47,985 nucleotides of DNA, from positions 99,134 to 147,118 of the forward strand of contig NZ_KQ950182.1 of the NCBI RefSeq assembly GCF_001517975.1, read 5' to 3'. The notes beneath the pieces were generated by a model, which was not told where the DNA came from, made no database searches, and saw only the letters and a program-made list of their open reading frames with translations. The translations under genes were made by a program, and so were the position numbers. Position 1 is the stretch's first letter; every line of letters begins with the position of its first letter. Below are positions 1 to 7,814 of this stretch, one piece after another. This DNA is from Thermobifida cellulosilytica TB100 (GTDB lineage: Bacteria; Actinomycetota; Actinomycetes; Streptosporangiales; Streptosporangiaceae).

Positions 1-203
1 TGCCCGCGCGGGCAGGCGGGGCGGCCGCGCGGGCGGGCACTCCGCGCGGCCGACTTCCGAGAATCCCGCTCGCCCCGGCCCGCACCGGATCCGGCCGCCC
101 CGCCCTCCGCCCGGCCGCCGCGGCAGGAATGCCCGCCGGGGCTGTGGGTAGCGGCGAACACCGGCAGACGCACCGACCCGAGACAGCAGATGAGGTGGCG
201 GTG

Positions 204-851
204 ATGGCATACGAGACCGCGCCCCCCGGATCAGGAGGACGGTCCGGCCAGGCGAAGGAGAAGGCGGCGCAGGCGGCGGGACAGGCCCGCCAGTCCGCCG
301 GCGAGGTCGCCACGACCGCGAAGCAGCAGGCCGGTGAGGTCGTCGGAGCCTCCCGCGAGCAGCTCCGGCAGGCGACCTCGCGGATGCGCGACCGGATCGA
401 GGAGGAGACGCTGACCCAGGCCCAGCGCGCCGCCGAGGTGCTGCGCGAGTGGTCGGACGACCTGGAGGCCATGGCGGAGCGGGCCGACGGAGACTCGCCC
501 GTGCGCGACGCCGTGCGGCGCATCGCCGACAGCGGCCACAGCACCGCCGACTTCCTCGACCAGCGCGGCCTGGGAGGCGTCGCCGACGAGCTGCGCGCCT
601 TCGCGCAGCGGCGGCCGGGCGTCTTCCTTGCCGGAGCCGCCCTCGCCGGGTTCGCGGTGGGGCGGCTGGCCCGGGCGATGGCCAAGGAGGCCAAGCAGGA
701 CCAGGCGGAGCAGTCCGGCGGAGACGTCGAGGACGCCGCGCCCGGCCCGGTCCGCACCACCCCGCGGCCGCGCCGGGAGGAGCCGGGCCGCTACGACGTG
801 CCGCCGCACGACTCCCCGTACGACCGGTCCCGGCTCGGAGAGGAGAGGTGA
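204..851 (+). CDS. Alanine-rich single-pass membrane protein, first gene of a three-gene envelope/stress operon
   Basis: The 215-residue protein has an alanine/glutamine-rich N-terminal half (about 15-100) predicted to be helical or coiled coil, one membrane segment at about 139-156, and a charged Pro/Arg-rich tail. I chose ATG 204 because the stretch just upstream is purine-rich (GAGGTGGCGG) and earlier codons are not protein-like; GTG 201 is also possible. The gene ends one base before the ATG of the next, so the two are probably translationally coupled. It precedes a holin-superfamily-like protein and a DUF3618 protein, a trio common in actinobacteria and often tied to envelope or osmotic stress. 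No enzymatic motif is visible and the exact role is unknown. Confidence 0.75.
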   Translation: MAYETAPPGSGGRSGQAKEKAAQAAGQARQSAGEVATTAKQQAGEVVGASREQLRQATSRMRDRIEEETLTQAQRAAEVLREWSDDLEAMAERADGDSPVRDAVRRIADSGHSTADFLDQRGLGGVADELRAFAQRRPGVFLAGAALAGFAVGRLARAMAKEAKQDQAEQSGGDVEDAAPGPVRTTPRPRREEPGRYDVPPHDSPYDRSRLGEER

Positions 852-852
852 C

Positions 853-1290
853 ATGGCCAGCCCTCAGGTTCCCCAGCCGAGCAGCGAGCCGCGGGTGAGG
901 GAGCCGCAGCCGCGCGAGGAGTCGATCGGCCAACTGGTCGGCGAGGCAATGGGCGACCTGCAAAAGCTGTTCCACCAGGAGGTGGAACTGGCCAAGGCCG
1001 AGCTGCGCGAGGAGGGCGCCAAGGCGGGCAAGGCCGCCGCGATGCTCGCCGCGGCCGCCGTGGCCGGGCTGCTCGTCCTCGTCCTGCTCAGCTTCGCCCT
1101 GGTGTACGCGCTGGCCAACGTGATGGACGCCGGATGGGCGGCGCTGATCGTGGCCGCGCTGTGGGCGGTCGCCGCCGCGGTGCTGGCCCTGCTCGGACGC
1201 AACCGGATGCGCGAGGTCTCACCCAAGCCCGAGCAGACCGTCGAGACGTTGAAGGAGGACGCGCAATGGGCCAGACACCCGACGAGATAA
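853..1290 (+). CDS. Phage-holin-superfamily-like (DUF1469/PF07332) membrane protein
   Basis: The 145-residue protein has a soluble, charged N-terminus containing the helical stretch LFHQEVELAKAELREE typical of the actinobacterial PF07332 family. Two adjacent hydrophobic helices follow at about 61-88 and 93-114, then a short basic tail. Despite the family name, chromosomal members are not thought to be phage lysis proteins; they occur with DUF3618 proteins as here. The start lies two bases after the upstream stop, and the 3' end overlaps the next gene by 25 bp, which supports one operon. Confidence 0.8.
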   Translation: MASPQVPQPSSEPRVREPQPREESIGQLVGEAMGDLQKLFHQEVELAKAELREEGAKAGKAAAMLAAAAVAGLLVLVLLSFALVYALANVMDAGWAALIVAALWAVAAAVLALLGRNRMREVSPKPEQTVETLKEDAQWARHPTR

Positions 1291-1898
1291 GGAACGACAT
1301 CGAGACGACCCGGGCGGAGCTGCGCGACGACGTCGACCGCATCGCCGACCGCGCCAGCCCCAGGCAGATGGCGCGGCGCCGCACCGAGCAGATCCGCGGC
1401 AGGGTGCGCGGACTGAAGGACCGGGTCATGGGCCGCACCCCGGACCGCGACGCCGTCCGCGAGGCCGGGCAGCGGGCGCAGGAGCGCGCGGGGTCGACCG
1501 GGGAGGCCGTCAGCAGCGGCGCGGGCCAGGCCGCGGAGGCGGTGAAGGCGGCTCCGGGCCGGGCCGTGGCGCGCACCCGGGGCAACCCGCTGGCCGCCGG
1601 GCTCATCGCGTTCGGCGCGGGCCTGCTGGCGGCCTCGGTGATCTCCGACACCCAGACCGAGCGCCAGGCCGCCCGGCGCATCCGGGAGCAGGCGGGCGGC
1701 CTGGTCGAACCGGCCAGGCAGTCGCTCACGGAGTCCGCCCAGCGGGTCGGGGAGGAGGCCCGGGAGACCGCGCAGCAGGCGGCGGGGCAGGTCAAGGAGA
1801 CCGCTTCCCAGGCCGGGCAGACCACGCGGGACACGGCCCGCCAGGAGGCGCAGCACTCCCGCGAGCAGGTCGGCCGCACCGCCCGGGGCTCCCGCTGA
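1266..1898 (+). CDS. DUF3618 family membrane-associated protein
   Basis: This 210-residue protein begins with MGQTPDEIRNDIETTRAELRDDVDRIADR, which I recognise as the DUF3618 N-terminal helix. A basic region, a hydrophobic segment (about 103-122, NPLAAGLIAFGAGLLAASVI) and a long Gln/Ala/Glu-rich repetitive helix follow; the tail resembles LEA-like or apolipoprotein-like amphipathic helices. It starts inside the upstream gene (25-bp overlap) and is the last gene of the operon, followed at once by a strong hairpin. Its role is unknown; the family is usually linked to the envelope. Confidence 0.8.
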   Translation: MGQTPDEIRNDIETTRAELRDDVDRIADRASPRQMARRRTEQIRGRVRGLKDRVMGRTPDRDAVREAGQRAQERAGSTGEAVSSGAGQAAEAVKAAPGRAVARTRGNPLAAGLIAFGAGLLAASVISDTQTERQAARRIREQAGGLVEPARQSLTESAQRVGEEARETAQQAAGQVKETASQAGQTTRDTARQEAQHSREQVGRTARGSR

Positions 1899-1905
1899 CC
1901 GTCGG

Positions 1906-1942
1906 CGCTGCCCCGCCCGGGGCCTTCCCGGGCGGGGCAGCG
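1906..1942. terminator. Bidirectional terminator-like hairpin between convergent genes
   Basis: Positions 1906-1921 pair perfectly with 1927-1942 (16 bp, about 5-nt loop). The hairpin sits between the end of the DUF3618 operon and the end of the convergent esterase gene. There is no clear U-run, as is common in actinobacteria. Confidence 0.75.
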
Positions 1943-1971
1943 GCCGCCGCCCCGGGCGCGCGCCGAGGGGG

Positions 1972-3066
1972 TCAGTCGAGCAGCGGGACCAGCGCCTCCA
2001 GCCACCGCTGCGCGATCTTGGCGTCACCCGAGGCGTTGGGGTGCACGCCGTCGTAGGTGTCGGTGGCGGTGCTGAACCCGGTCCACTGGTCGACGACGAT
2101 CACCGGGGACCGGGGCGTGCTCACGTCGGCCGCCCACCCGGGGATCGCGGCGTTGAGGTCCTGCACGCCCTGGGCGCAGGTGGCGCAGCTACGCGCGGAG
2201 TCCATCGGAATGATCTGGGCGACCAGGACCGTCACCGACGGGTTGTGGGCCCGCATCTGGGCGACCAGGGTGCTGTAGGCGTCGAGGACGGCCTGGGTGG
2301 GCCGGGAGCTCCACACGTCGTTGGTGCCGAAGTGCATCAGCACGATGTCGGGGTCGGCGGCGGACAGCCAGGCGGACAACTGGCCGCTGCCGGCCAGATT
2401 GGTGACCAGCATGCCGCCGTGGCCCTCGTGCTCGTGGTCGTAGGGGAAACCGCAGCCGTCACCGGACCGGGAGCCGACGAAGTCGACGTCGGGGTACCCG
2501 GCGGCGGTCAGGTCGCGCCAGAGCAGGGCGCGCCAGCAGCCGGGGGAGCCGGTGATCGAGTCGCCCAGCGGCATGATCCGCACGGGGCCGCCCGGGTCCC
2601 CGCCGCCCGGGTCGTCCGGGTGTTCACCGCCGGGGTCCCCGCCGCCCGGGTCGCCGGGGGTGCCGAAGGAGCAGGACAGGTCGGAGGGGACGGAGGAGGC
2701 GCCCGAAACGGTGCCCTGGAGGCCGAACGACGTGCTGGCGCCGGCGGGGAGCGCGCCGTTCCACCCCGCGTTGACCGCGGTCACCGCGGACCCGGTCACG
2801 GACAGGTCGGCGTTCCAGGCGTTGGTGACGGTGTGCCCCGGGGGCAGGGTCCACGTGACGGTCCACTGCGTCGCGGGGCTGCCGCTGTCGTTGGTGACGG
2901 TGACGTCGGCGACGAACCCGCTGCCCCAGTCGCTGGCGACGGTGTACGCCACGGAGCAGCCGTCGGCCGCCGACGCCGCGGACACGCCGCCCGTGACGAT
3001 CGAGGCCGCGGTCAGAGCGAGCGCACCGCACGCGCCCGCAACCGCGCGTGCCGAGGTACGGGACAT
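1972..3066 (-). CDS. Secreted CBM2-SGNH hydrolase, carbohydrate esterase family 3 type (acetyl xylan esterase-like)
   Basis: This is a 364-residue exported enzyme. The signal peptide runs to about residue 34 (ending SAASA). A CBM2 cellulose-binding module spans about 37-132 with a likely disulfide between Cys37 and Cys132 and conserved Trp residues. A DPGG-rich linker at about 136-161 leads to an SGNH/GDSL hydrolase domain at 163-364. Visible catalytic blocks are GDSITG (nucleophile Ser170), GTND (Asn249) and DGVHP (Asp339/His342). The GDSITGSPGCWRALLW block is typical of CE3 acetyl xylan esterases, so it probably removes acetyl groups from xylan and complements the xylanase at 17-18.5 kb. 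Substrate is inferred from family. The start at 3066 gives a normal signal peptide. Confidence 0.85.
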   Translation of the reverse strand: MSRTSARAVAGACGALALTAASIVTGGVSAASAADGCSVAYTVASDWGSGFVADVTVTNDSGSPATQWTVTWTLPPGHTVTNAWNADLSVTGSAVTAVNAGWNGALPAGASTSFGLQGTVSGASSVPSDLSCSFGTPGDPGGGDPGGEHPDDPGGGDPGGPVRIMPLGDSITGSPGCWRALLWRDLTAAGYPDVDFVGSRSGDGCGFPYDHEHEGHGGMLVTNLAGSGQLSAWLSAADPDIVLMHFGTNDVWSSRPTQAVLDAYSTLVAQMRAHNPSVTVLVAQIIPMDSARSCATCAQGVQDLNAAIPGWAADVSTPRSPVIVVDQWTGFSTATDTYDGVHPNASGDAKIAQRWLEALVPLLD

Positions 3067-3150
3067 GGAAGACTCCTCAAGGTCGCTTCCCCTCCCTCCT
3101 CCAGGGACCGGAAAGCGCACATTGCGTGGAGTGGTGAATACTCACGGTGA

Positions 3151-3179
3151 ATGCTAGTGATCCGCCGAAGGGGTGTAAA
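3151..3179 (-). promoter_or_regulatory. Predicted sigma-70-type promoter of the CBM2 esterase gene
   Basis: On the minus strand TTTACA (3174-3179) is followed after 17 bp by TAGCAT (3151-3156), a good match to vegetative -35/-10 elements. Two ATTCACC direct repeats lie just downstream (about 3133-3153) and may be a regulator site. I see no CelR palindrome here. Confidence 0.5.
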
Positions 3180-3214
3180 GAAAAGGAAAAGCGGACAAGA
3201 GGCGTGATGCGCGG

Positions 3215-3448
3215 CTAGCTGAGGTCTTCCACCTCGTCGGCCTCCCGCGGCCTGCGCGGCAGCCGCAGCAGCGGCTTGGGCGGCCGCCTGCGGAAGGCCA
3301 GGAACAGCCAGAGCGACGCCAGCAGGAGGCTCGCCGCGATGTTGGGGTGCCCGACGGCTACGAGCCCGCCCGCGACCAGGAGGAGGACCGCCACCACCAG
3401 TGCCGCCCGCAACCGGCGGCGCGGGGCACGCTGTGATGAGGACACCAA
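3215..3448 (-). CDS. Small membrane protein of unknown function
   Basis: The protein is about 77 residues: a basic N-terminus, two adjacent hydrophobic segments (about 15-32 and 35-51) and a basic-then-acidic tail. The start is uncertain: TTG 3448 and GTG 3445 are adjacent, with GGGAG 5-8 bp and GAGGAG 12-15 bp upstream. It lies alone between the esterase promoter and the hairpin behind the MFS gene. I do not recognise the family. Confidence 0.55.
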   Translation of the reverse strand: MVSSSQRAPRRRLRAALVVAVLLLVAGGLVAVGHPNIAASLLLASLWLFLAFRRRPPKPLLRLPRRPREADEVEDLS

Positions 3449-3480
3449 CCGGACTCCCGACTCCTCGAAGAAGGCCCTTG

Positions 3481-3536
3481 CAGACGGAACCGTTCCGGAA
3501 CGGCCCCTGACGGGCCGTCCGGAACGGGCTGTCTGT
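3481..3536. terminator. Terminator-like hairpin downstream of the MFS efflux gene
   Basis: The inner arms 3490-3506 and 3512-3527 pair over 16 bp with one bulged base, and an outer CAGAC/GTCTG pair (3481-3485 with 3531-3535) extends the stem. It lies 80 bp beyond the MFS stop codon on the minus strand. Confidence 0.6.
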
Positions 3537-3616
3537 TGCGCTGCCCCGTGCGGGCCGGGCGCAAACGTGCCCCCCGGCCCGCACGGACGGGCGTCCTCTC
3601 GGTGCTTTTCCCGGGC

Positions 3617-5161
3617 CTAGCCGCGGTCGATCGTGGTGGCCAGCGGCTTCTCCGTGACGAACATGAGCAGCACGGCCGCCAGGATTCCCAGCGGCATCAG
3701 CCACAGGAAGATCGGCATCAGGGCCTCGTTGTAAGAGTCGATGATCGGATGACGCAGGGCGTCGGGAAGGCTCTGGACCAGTTCCGGGGTGAGCGAGGAC
3801 CGGCCGCCCCCGGAGGGCAGCTCCGCACCCGCGGGCATGCGCTGGACCAGGAAGTCCATCAGGCGGCTGGTGAACAGGCTGCCCACGACCGCCGAGCCCA
3901 GCGAGGCGCCGATCTGCCGGAAGAAGTTGTTGGCCGCGGTCGCCGTGCCCACCTGGGAGACGGGGAAGGAGTTCTGCACGATCAGCACCAGCAACTGCAT
4001 GCTCGCGCCCAGCCCCACGCCGATGACGGAGAGGTGGACGCAGATGACCCACACCGGCGTCTCCGGGGTGACGGTGGACAGCAGGACCATGCCGCCCGCG
4101 ATGACCAGCGACCCGGCGACCGGGATCCACTTGTAGCGGCCGGTCCGGCTCACGAACTGGCCCGCGGCCATCGAGACGAGCAGCAGCGTGCCCATCATGG
4201 GGGTCATCAGCAGACCCGACGCGGTGGCGTCGGTGCCGGTGGCCATCTGCAGGTAGGTGGGGATGTAGCCGAGCGTCCCGAACATCATCACGCCGGTGAA
4301 CAGGCCCGCGACGGTGGTGAGGTTGAAGTTGCGGTCGCGGAACAGGTGCAGCGGGATGACCGGCTCGACCGCGCGGCGCTCGGCCAGGACGAACAGGACC
4401 GACGCGACGACGGTGCCCGCGATGAGGCCGAGGATGACCGGGGAGTCCCAGTCGTACCGGTTGCCGCCCCACGTGCTGGCCAGGATGAGGCAGGTGGACG
4501 CGGCGGCCATGAACGCCATGCCCCAGGCGTCCACGTGCAGCCGCTCGGGCCGCTGCTTGGGCAGGCGCAGCAGGAAGGCCGTGGCGACCAGAGCGAGCAG
4601 GCCCAGGGGCAGGTTGATCCAGAAGGCCCACCGCCAGCCGATGCCCTCGGTGAACCAGCCGCCCAGGAGAGGTCCGGCCACGGAGGAGACCGCGAACACC
4701 GCGCCCAGGGCGCCCATGTACCTGCCGCGCTGCCGGGCGGGGATGATGTCGGCGATGATGGCCTGGGACATGATGATCAGGCCGCCGCCGCCCAGGCCCT
4801 GCACCACGCGGGAGGCGATGAGCCATCCCATGTCCGGGGCCAGGGCGCCGATGATCGACCCGCCGGTGAACAGCGCGATCGCGAGGAGCGACAGGCCCTT
4901 GCGGCCGACGAGGTCGCCGAGCTTGCCGTAGATCGGCATCATGATCGTCGACGCCAGGATGTAGGCGGTCATCACCCACAGCATCTGGTCGACGCCGTTG
5001 AGCTCGCCGACCATCGTGGGCAGCGCGGTGCTCAGCACGGTCTGGTTCAGCGAGGCCAGCAGCATCGTCAGCATCAGCGACAGGAAGACGAAGAGGATGC
5101 TGCGCTGGGAACCGGTGGTCGGACTCGTCTCGGAAGACTCCGAACGGGCGGTCACTGTCAT
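3617..5161 (-). CDS. MFS drug efflux transporter, DHA2 (EmrB/QacA) type
   Basis: The 514-residue protein is dominated by hydrophobic helices, with the length and layout of 14-helix DHA2 proton antiporters. Family signatures are visible: LNQTVLSTALPTM near the N-terminus, the loop motif GKLGDLVGRKG, the helix-4 RVVQGLGGGG stretch, and motif C-like AVSSVAGPLLGGWF. A periplasmic loop rich in Gly/Ser/Pro precedes the last helix. Its ATG overlaps the stop of the upstream TetR gene (ATGA, 4 bp), so efflux is very likely controlled by that repressor. The substrate cannot be read from sequence. Confidence 0.9.
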   Translation of the reverse strand: MTVTARSESSETSPTTGSQRSILFVFLSLMLTMLLASLNQTVLSTALPTMVGELNGVDQMLWVMTAYILASTIMMPIYGKLGDLVGRKGLSLLAIALFTGGSIIGALAPDMGWLIASRVVQGLGGGGLIIMSQAIIADIIPARQRGRYMGALGAVFAVSSVAGPLLGGWFTEGIGWRWAFWINLPLGLLALVATAFLLRLPKQRPERLHVDAWGMAFMAAASTCLILASTWGGNRYDWDSPVILGLIAGTVVASVLFVLAERRAVEPVIPLHLFRDRNFNLTTVAGLFTGVMMFGTLGYIPTYLQMATGTDATASGLLMTPMMGTLLLVSMAAGQFVSRTGRYKWIPVAGSLVIAGGMVLLSTVTPETPVWVICVHLSVIGVGLGASMQLLVLIVQNSFPVSQVGTATAANNFFRQIGASLGSAVVGSLFTSRLMDFLVQRMPAGAELPSGGGRSSLTPELVQSLPDALRHPIIDSYNEALMPIFLWLMPLGILAAVLLMFVTEKPLATTIDRG

Positions 5162-5811
5162 TGGAGTTTCCGTATTACCTTTCTCAGTAGTTCCACCGCC
5201 TGGTCGAAGCGGGCCTCGACTTCCTCGATGGAGGTGCACTCCCCGGCGGAGGGGGCGTGCACGGCGAAACGCAGGGCCCCGGAGCAGACCACGACGATCA
5301 TGCGGGCCGCCTCGTCGACGTCCAGGGAGCCGTCGGCGAACCGGGGGTCGGACTTCAGCTTCCGGGCGAGGACCCGCCCCAGGTGCTGTTCGATGAGCGA
5401 GACGCGTTCGAGCTGACGGCGCCGGAGCTGCGGGTAGCGCAGCAGCACCTCGCGGAGCTGCTCGCGCGCGTGCCCGTCGAAGGTCGAGGTGAACACCGAG
5501 CGGACCAGGTGGGCCACGTCGACCAGCAGGTCTCCGCTGGGCTCCCGGTCCATCAACGACTCCATCGTCGTGTCCTCGGTGAGGCTCTCCCGCATGTCCC
5601 GCAGACCGAGGATCGCGTCCTCCTTGGTCGGGAAGTAGTTGAAGAACGTCCTGGTGGAGACGTTCGCCTCGGCGCTGATCTCGGCAACGGTCACGTTCTC
5701 GATCCCGTGCTCCAGGGTGCGGCGCAGTGCGGCCCGGTGGATGGCCGTCCGGGTCTGTCGCTGCTTGCGTGCCCGAAGAGTCTCGCCGGGCGGAAACGTC
5801 GTGTCGGTCAT
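5158..5811 (-). CDS. TetR family transcriptional regulator of the efflux gene
   Basis: This 217-residue protein has a TetR N-terminal DNA-binding domain; the helix-turn-helix is about residues 42-61 (TVAEISAEANVSTRTFFNYF) and is followed by PTKED. The C-terminal ligand domain is divergent, as is normal for the family. It overlaps the MFS gene by 4 bp and shares its promoter region, where three evenly spaced 14-bp palindromes lie 27-72 bp upstream of the start codon. The likely role is auto-repression and ligand-relieved repression of the exporter. The inducer is unknown. Confidence 0.9.
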   Translation of the reverse strand: MTDTTFPPGETLRARKQRQTRTAIHRAALRRTLEHGIENVTVAEISAEANVSTRTFFNYFPTKEDAILGLRDMRESLTEDTTMESLMDREPSGDLLVDVAHLVRSVFTSTFDGHAREQLREVLLRYPQLRRRQLERVSLIEQHLGRVLARKLKSDPRFADGSLDVDEAARMIVVVCSGALRFAVHAPSAGECTSIEEVEARFDQAVELLRKVIRKLQ

Positions 5812-5837
5812 GTGGGTAGTCTGCCAACCGCAAAAAA

Positions 5838-5883
5838 TTGCATGACTGCAATCTTACACTGCTGTAACTGTGCACGACTGCAA
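5838..5883 (-). promoter_or_regulatory. Triple palindromic operator of the TetR-MFS operon
   Basis: Three 14-bp palindromes of the form TTRCA-N4-TGYAA lie head to tail: TTGCATGACTGCAA (5838-5851), TTACACTGCTGTAA (5854-5867) and GTGCACGACTGCAA (5870-5883). Their starts are exactly 16 bp apart. The location just upstream of the tetR start fits an autoregulatory operator. Which protein binds is inferred. Confidence 0.7.
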
Positions 5884-6087
5884 AATTATTTCGGTGCGAG
5901 TGTGATCCTCCGGACACGGCCCGCGAGCAACCCCGGGAACGGACAGGACGCGCGGGCTCCCCGGCCGCTCCCAACCGTCGGGAGAGCCGGGAGGAGCCGC
6001 TCCCCCCGGTGGAGCACGGCTGTTTGTGCGGCACGGCCGGGGGTAATGGGAGCACGGTCACCGCCGTCGTCCCGTCGGAGGCAAGCT

Positions 6088-6924
6088 ATGGGGGAGCGGA
6101 CGTGCCACGACAGCGCACACGCCCGCGGAAGGCCCCCCGGCGCCCTCGACACCCCCGCACCCTCCGCGGCCCCCGGCGGATGGGAGGGGTGCGAGACCAC
6201 TCCCGTCGCCGGTGTTCCCGTCCACGCCGCGGTCCTGGGCCCGGCCACGGCCCCGGAGGTGGTGTGCGTCCACGGACTCGGCGTCTCCCACCGCTACTTC
6301 CTCCCGTTCGCCCGGGCCCTCGCCCCCCGCCGCCGGACGGTCGCCGTGGACCTCCCCGGCTTCGGCCGCACCCCGGGGCCCCGCCGCGGACTGGACATCC
6401 CCCGGCTCGCGCGGTCCCTGGCCGCGTGGCTGCGCGCCACCGGCCGCGCGGGCGTGCCCCTGGTCGCCAACTCCATCGGCTGCCAGATCACCGTCCACCT
6501 GGCCGCGACCGCCCCGGAACTAGTGGGGCCCCTGGTGCTCAACGGCCTCATGCTGGAGGGCGGGAACCGCGGCGTCGCACAGAAGACCGGGCAGCTGCTG
6601 CTGACCGTGCCCAGCGAGAACCCGGCGCTGGTCCCCCTCGTCCTCGGCGACTACCTGCGCTGCGGCCCGCGGCGGATCTGGTGGACGCTGTGCCGCGCCC
6701 TCGACGACCCGGTCAGCCGCACCCTGCCGAAGGTGGCCGCCCTCGCCGTGGTGGTGCGCGGCACCCACGACCGGCTCAGCGACCACGAGTCCGCGGCGCT
6801 GGCCGCGGACCTGCTGCCCCGCGGGCGACTGGTGGAAGTCCCGGGGAAGGGGCACGCGCTGAACTACTCGGCCCCGCACACCCTGGCCCGCATCACCGAG
6901 GAACTGGTCACCGGACGGCCGTGA
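6088..6924 (+). CDS. Alpha/beta hydrolase fold protein
   Basis: The 278-residue cytoplasmic protein has the oxyanion-hole motif VCVHGLG (about 60-65), a nucleophile elbow VANSIG with Ser129 (Ala in place of the usual first Gly), the acid loop GTHDRLS and the catalytic His in GKGHALN near the C-terminus. This is a complete Ser-Asp-His set. The start at 6088 is supported by a GGAGG site six bases upstream; the N-terminal 40 residues are low-complexity. Substrate is unknown; esterase, lactonase or C-C hydrolase activities are all possible. It stands alone, convergent with the GNAT gene. Confidence 0.8.
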   Translation: MGERTCHDSAHARGRPPGALDTPAPSAAPGGWEGCETTPVAGVPVHAAVLGPATAPEVVCVHGLGVSHRYFLPFARALAPRRRTVAVDLPGFGRTPGPRRGLDIPRLARSLAAWLRATGRAGVPLVANSIGCQITVHLAATAPELVGPLVLNGLMLEGGNRGVAQKTGQLLLTVPSENPALVPLVLGDYLRCGPRRIWWTLCRALDDPVSRTLPKVAALAVVVRGTHDRLSDHESAALAADLLPRGRLVEVPGKGHALNYSAPHTLARITEELVTGRP

Positions 6925-6992
6925 CCGCCGGACCGGGGCGACCGGACCGTCGTCCCGCGCCGGCCGGCGGGCGGGTGCCCCTTCTTGGGCCC

Positions 6993-7481
6993 TCAGAGCC
7001 GTCTGAAGTACCGGACGATCGGCAGCGGGGTGAAACCGGCCCGTTCGTAGGTCCGGCGCGCCGGGGCGTGCCCGGGGTCGCCGCCCGTCTCCACCAGGGC
7101 CAGGGCCATGCCCCGCTCCCGCATCCGGTCCAGGGCGAACTCCGTCAGCCGCGACCCGACCCCCTCCTGCTGGTACGGGGGGTCGACGGCGATCATGTGG
7201 ATCTCGCCCGTGCTCTCGGCGGGGTCGAACCGCACCGCCACGAAACCGGCCACGGCCGTGCCGGCCTCGGCGACCCACACGTGCGTCCCCTCCGAGCGGC
7301 AGGCCTCCGCGACCGCCTTCCGCTGCGCCGCGGGCCAGCCGTCGGGATGCATCCACGCGAAGAGCCCGGAGCCGAGCACCTCTGCCAGGGAGGTGAAGAC
7401 CGGAGTCCACGCGCGCACCGACAGTTCGACCACCGCGTCCAAGTCGTCGGGGCGGAATTCGCGGATCACGGATCGGGGCAT
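6993..7481 (-). CDS. GNAT family N-acetyltransferase
   Basis: The 162-residue, single-domain protein begins with IREFRPDDLDAVVEL, a typical GNAT first strand and helix. The acetyl-CoA-binding motif A, VDPPYQQEGVGSRLTEFAL, is at about 113-131 and carries the Q-x-x-G-x-G loop, followed by the RRTYERAGF motif B end. It probably transfers an acetyl group from acetyl-CoA to a small-molecule amine or protein; the acceptor is not predictable. It is a single gene between two hydrolases. Confidence 0.85.
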   Translation of the reverse strand: MPRSVIREFRPDDLDAVVELSVRAWTPVFTSLAEVLGSGLFAWMHPDGWPAAQRKAVAEACRSEGTHVWVAEAGTAVAGFVAVRFDPAESTGEIHMIAVDPPYQQEGVGSRLTEFALDRMRERGMALALVETGGDPGHAPARRTYERAGFTPLPIVRYFRRL

Positions 7482-7728
7482 GCCGCCATGCTGGCACTCC
7501 GCCCCACCCCTGTCAATCGGCTTTCCCTCCGGTGGGTCGGCACACCCGGCGACAACGGCGGAAACATCCCCGGACGCCGCGCTCCCGCCCGGCGGTGCGA
7601 GGAGCCCCGCCAGAATCCTGCGATCATGCCGAAATGCTCTGTTTCCCCAGTTCAGAAGCCCATTATCGGCAAGATCGGAATAAAGGGATCCGGGTATCGG
7701 TGAAACAACCGGTTCCTTTCATCCGGTG

Positions 7729-7757
7729 TTGACACTCCAATAACGCGGCCGAATATT
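7729..7757 (+). promoter_or_regulatory. Predicted promoter of the secreted hydrolase gene
   Basis: TTGACA (7729-7734) is followed after 16-17 bp by the AT-rich GAATATT (7751-7757). It lies 58 bp upstream of the chosen start codon, in a 333-bp gap (7482-7814) where nothing else was recognised. Confidence 0.5.
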
Positions 7758-7814
7758 TGACTGGGCGGACAGGGAAAGCCAGGAAAGTCCGCAATGATTT
7801 TTTGGAGTGGAGAT

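Noticed and set aside
853-1290. Prophage holin
   Set aside because: The PF07332 family is widespread on actinobacterial chromosomes with DUF3618 partners. No lysin or other phage gene is near.
3536-5416. A 626-codon plus-strand frame opposite the MFS and TetR genes
   Set aside because: It is His/Gln/Asp/Arg-rich antisense sequence with no domain, while the minus strand encodes a clear transporter and repressor.
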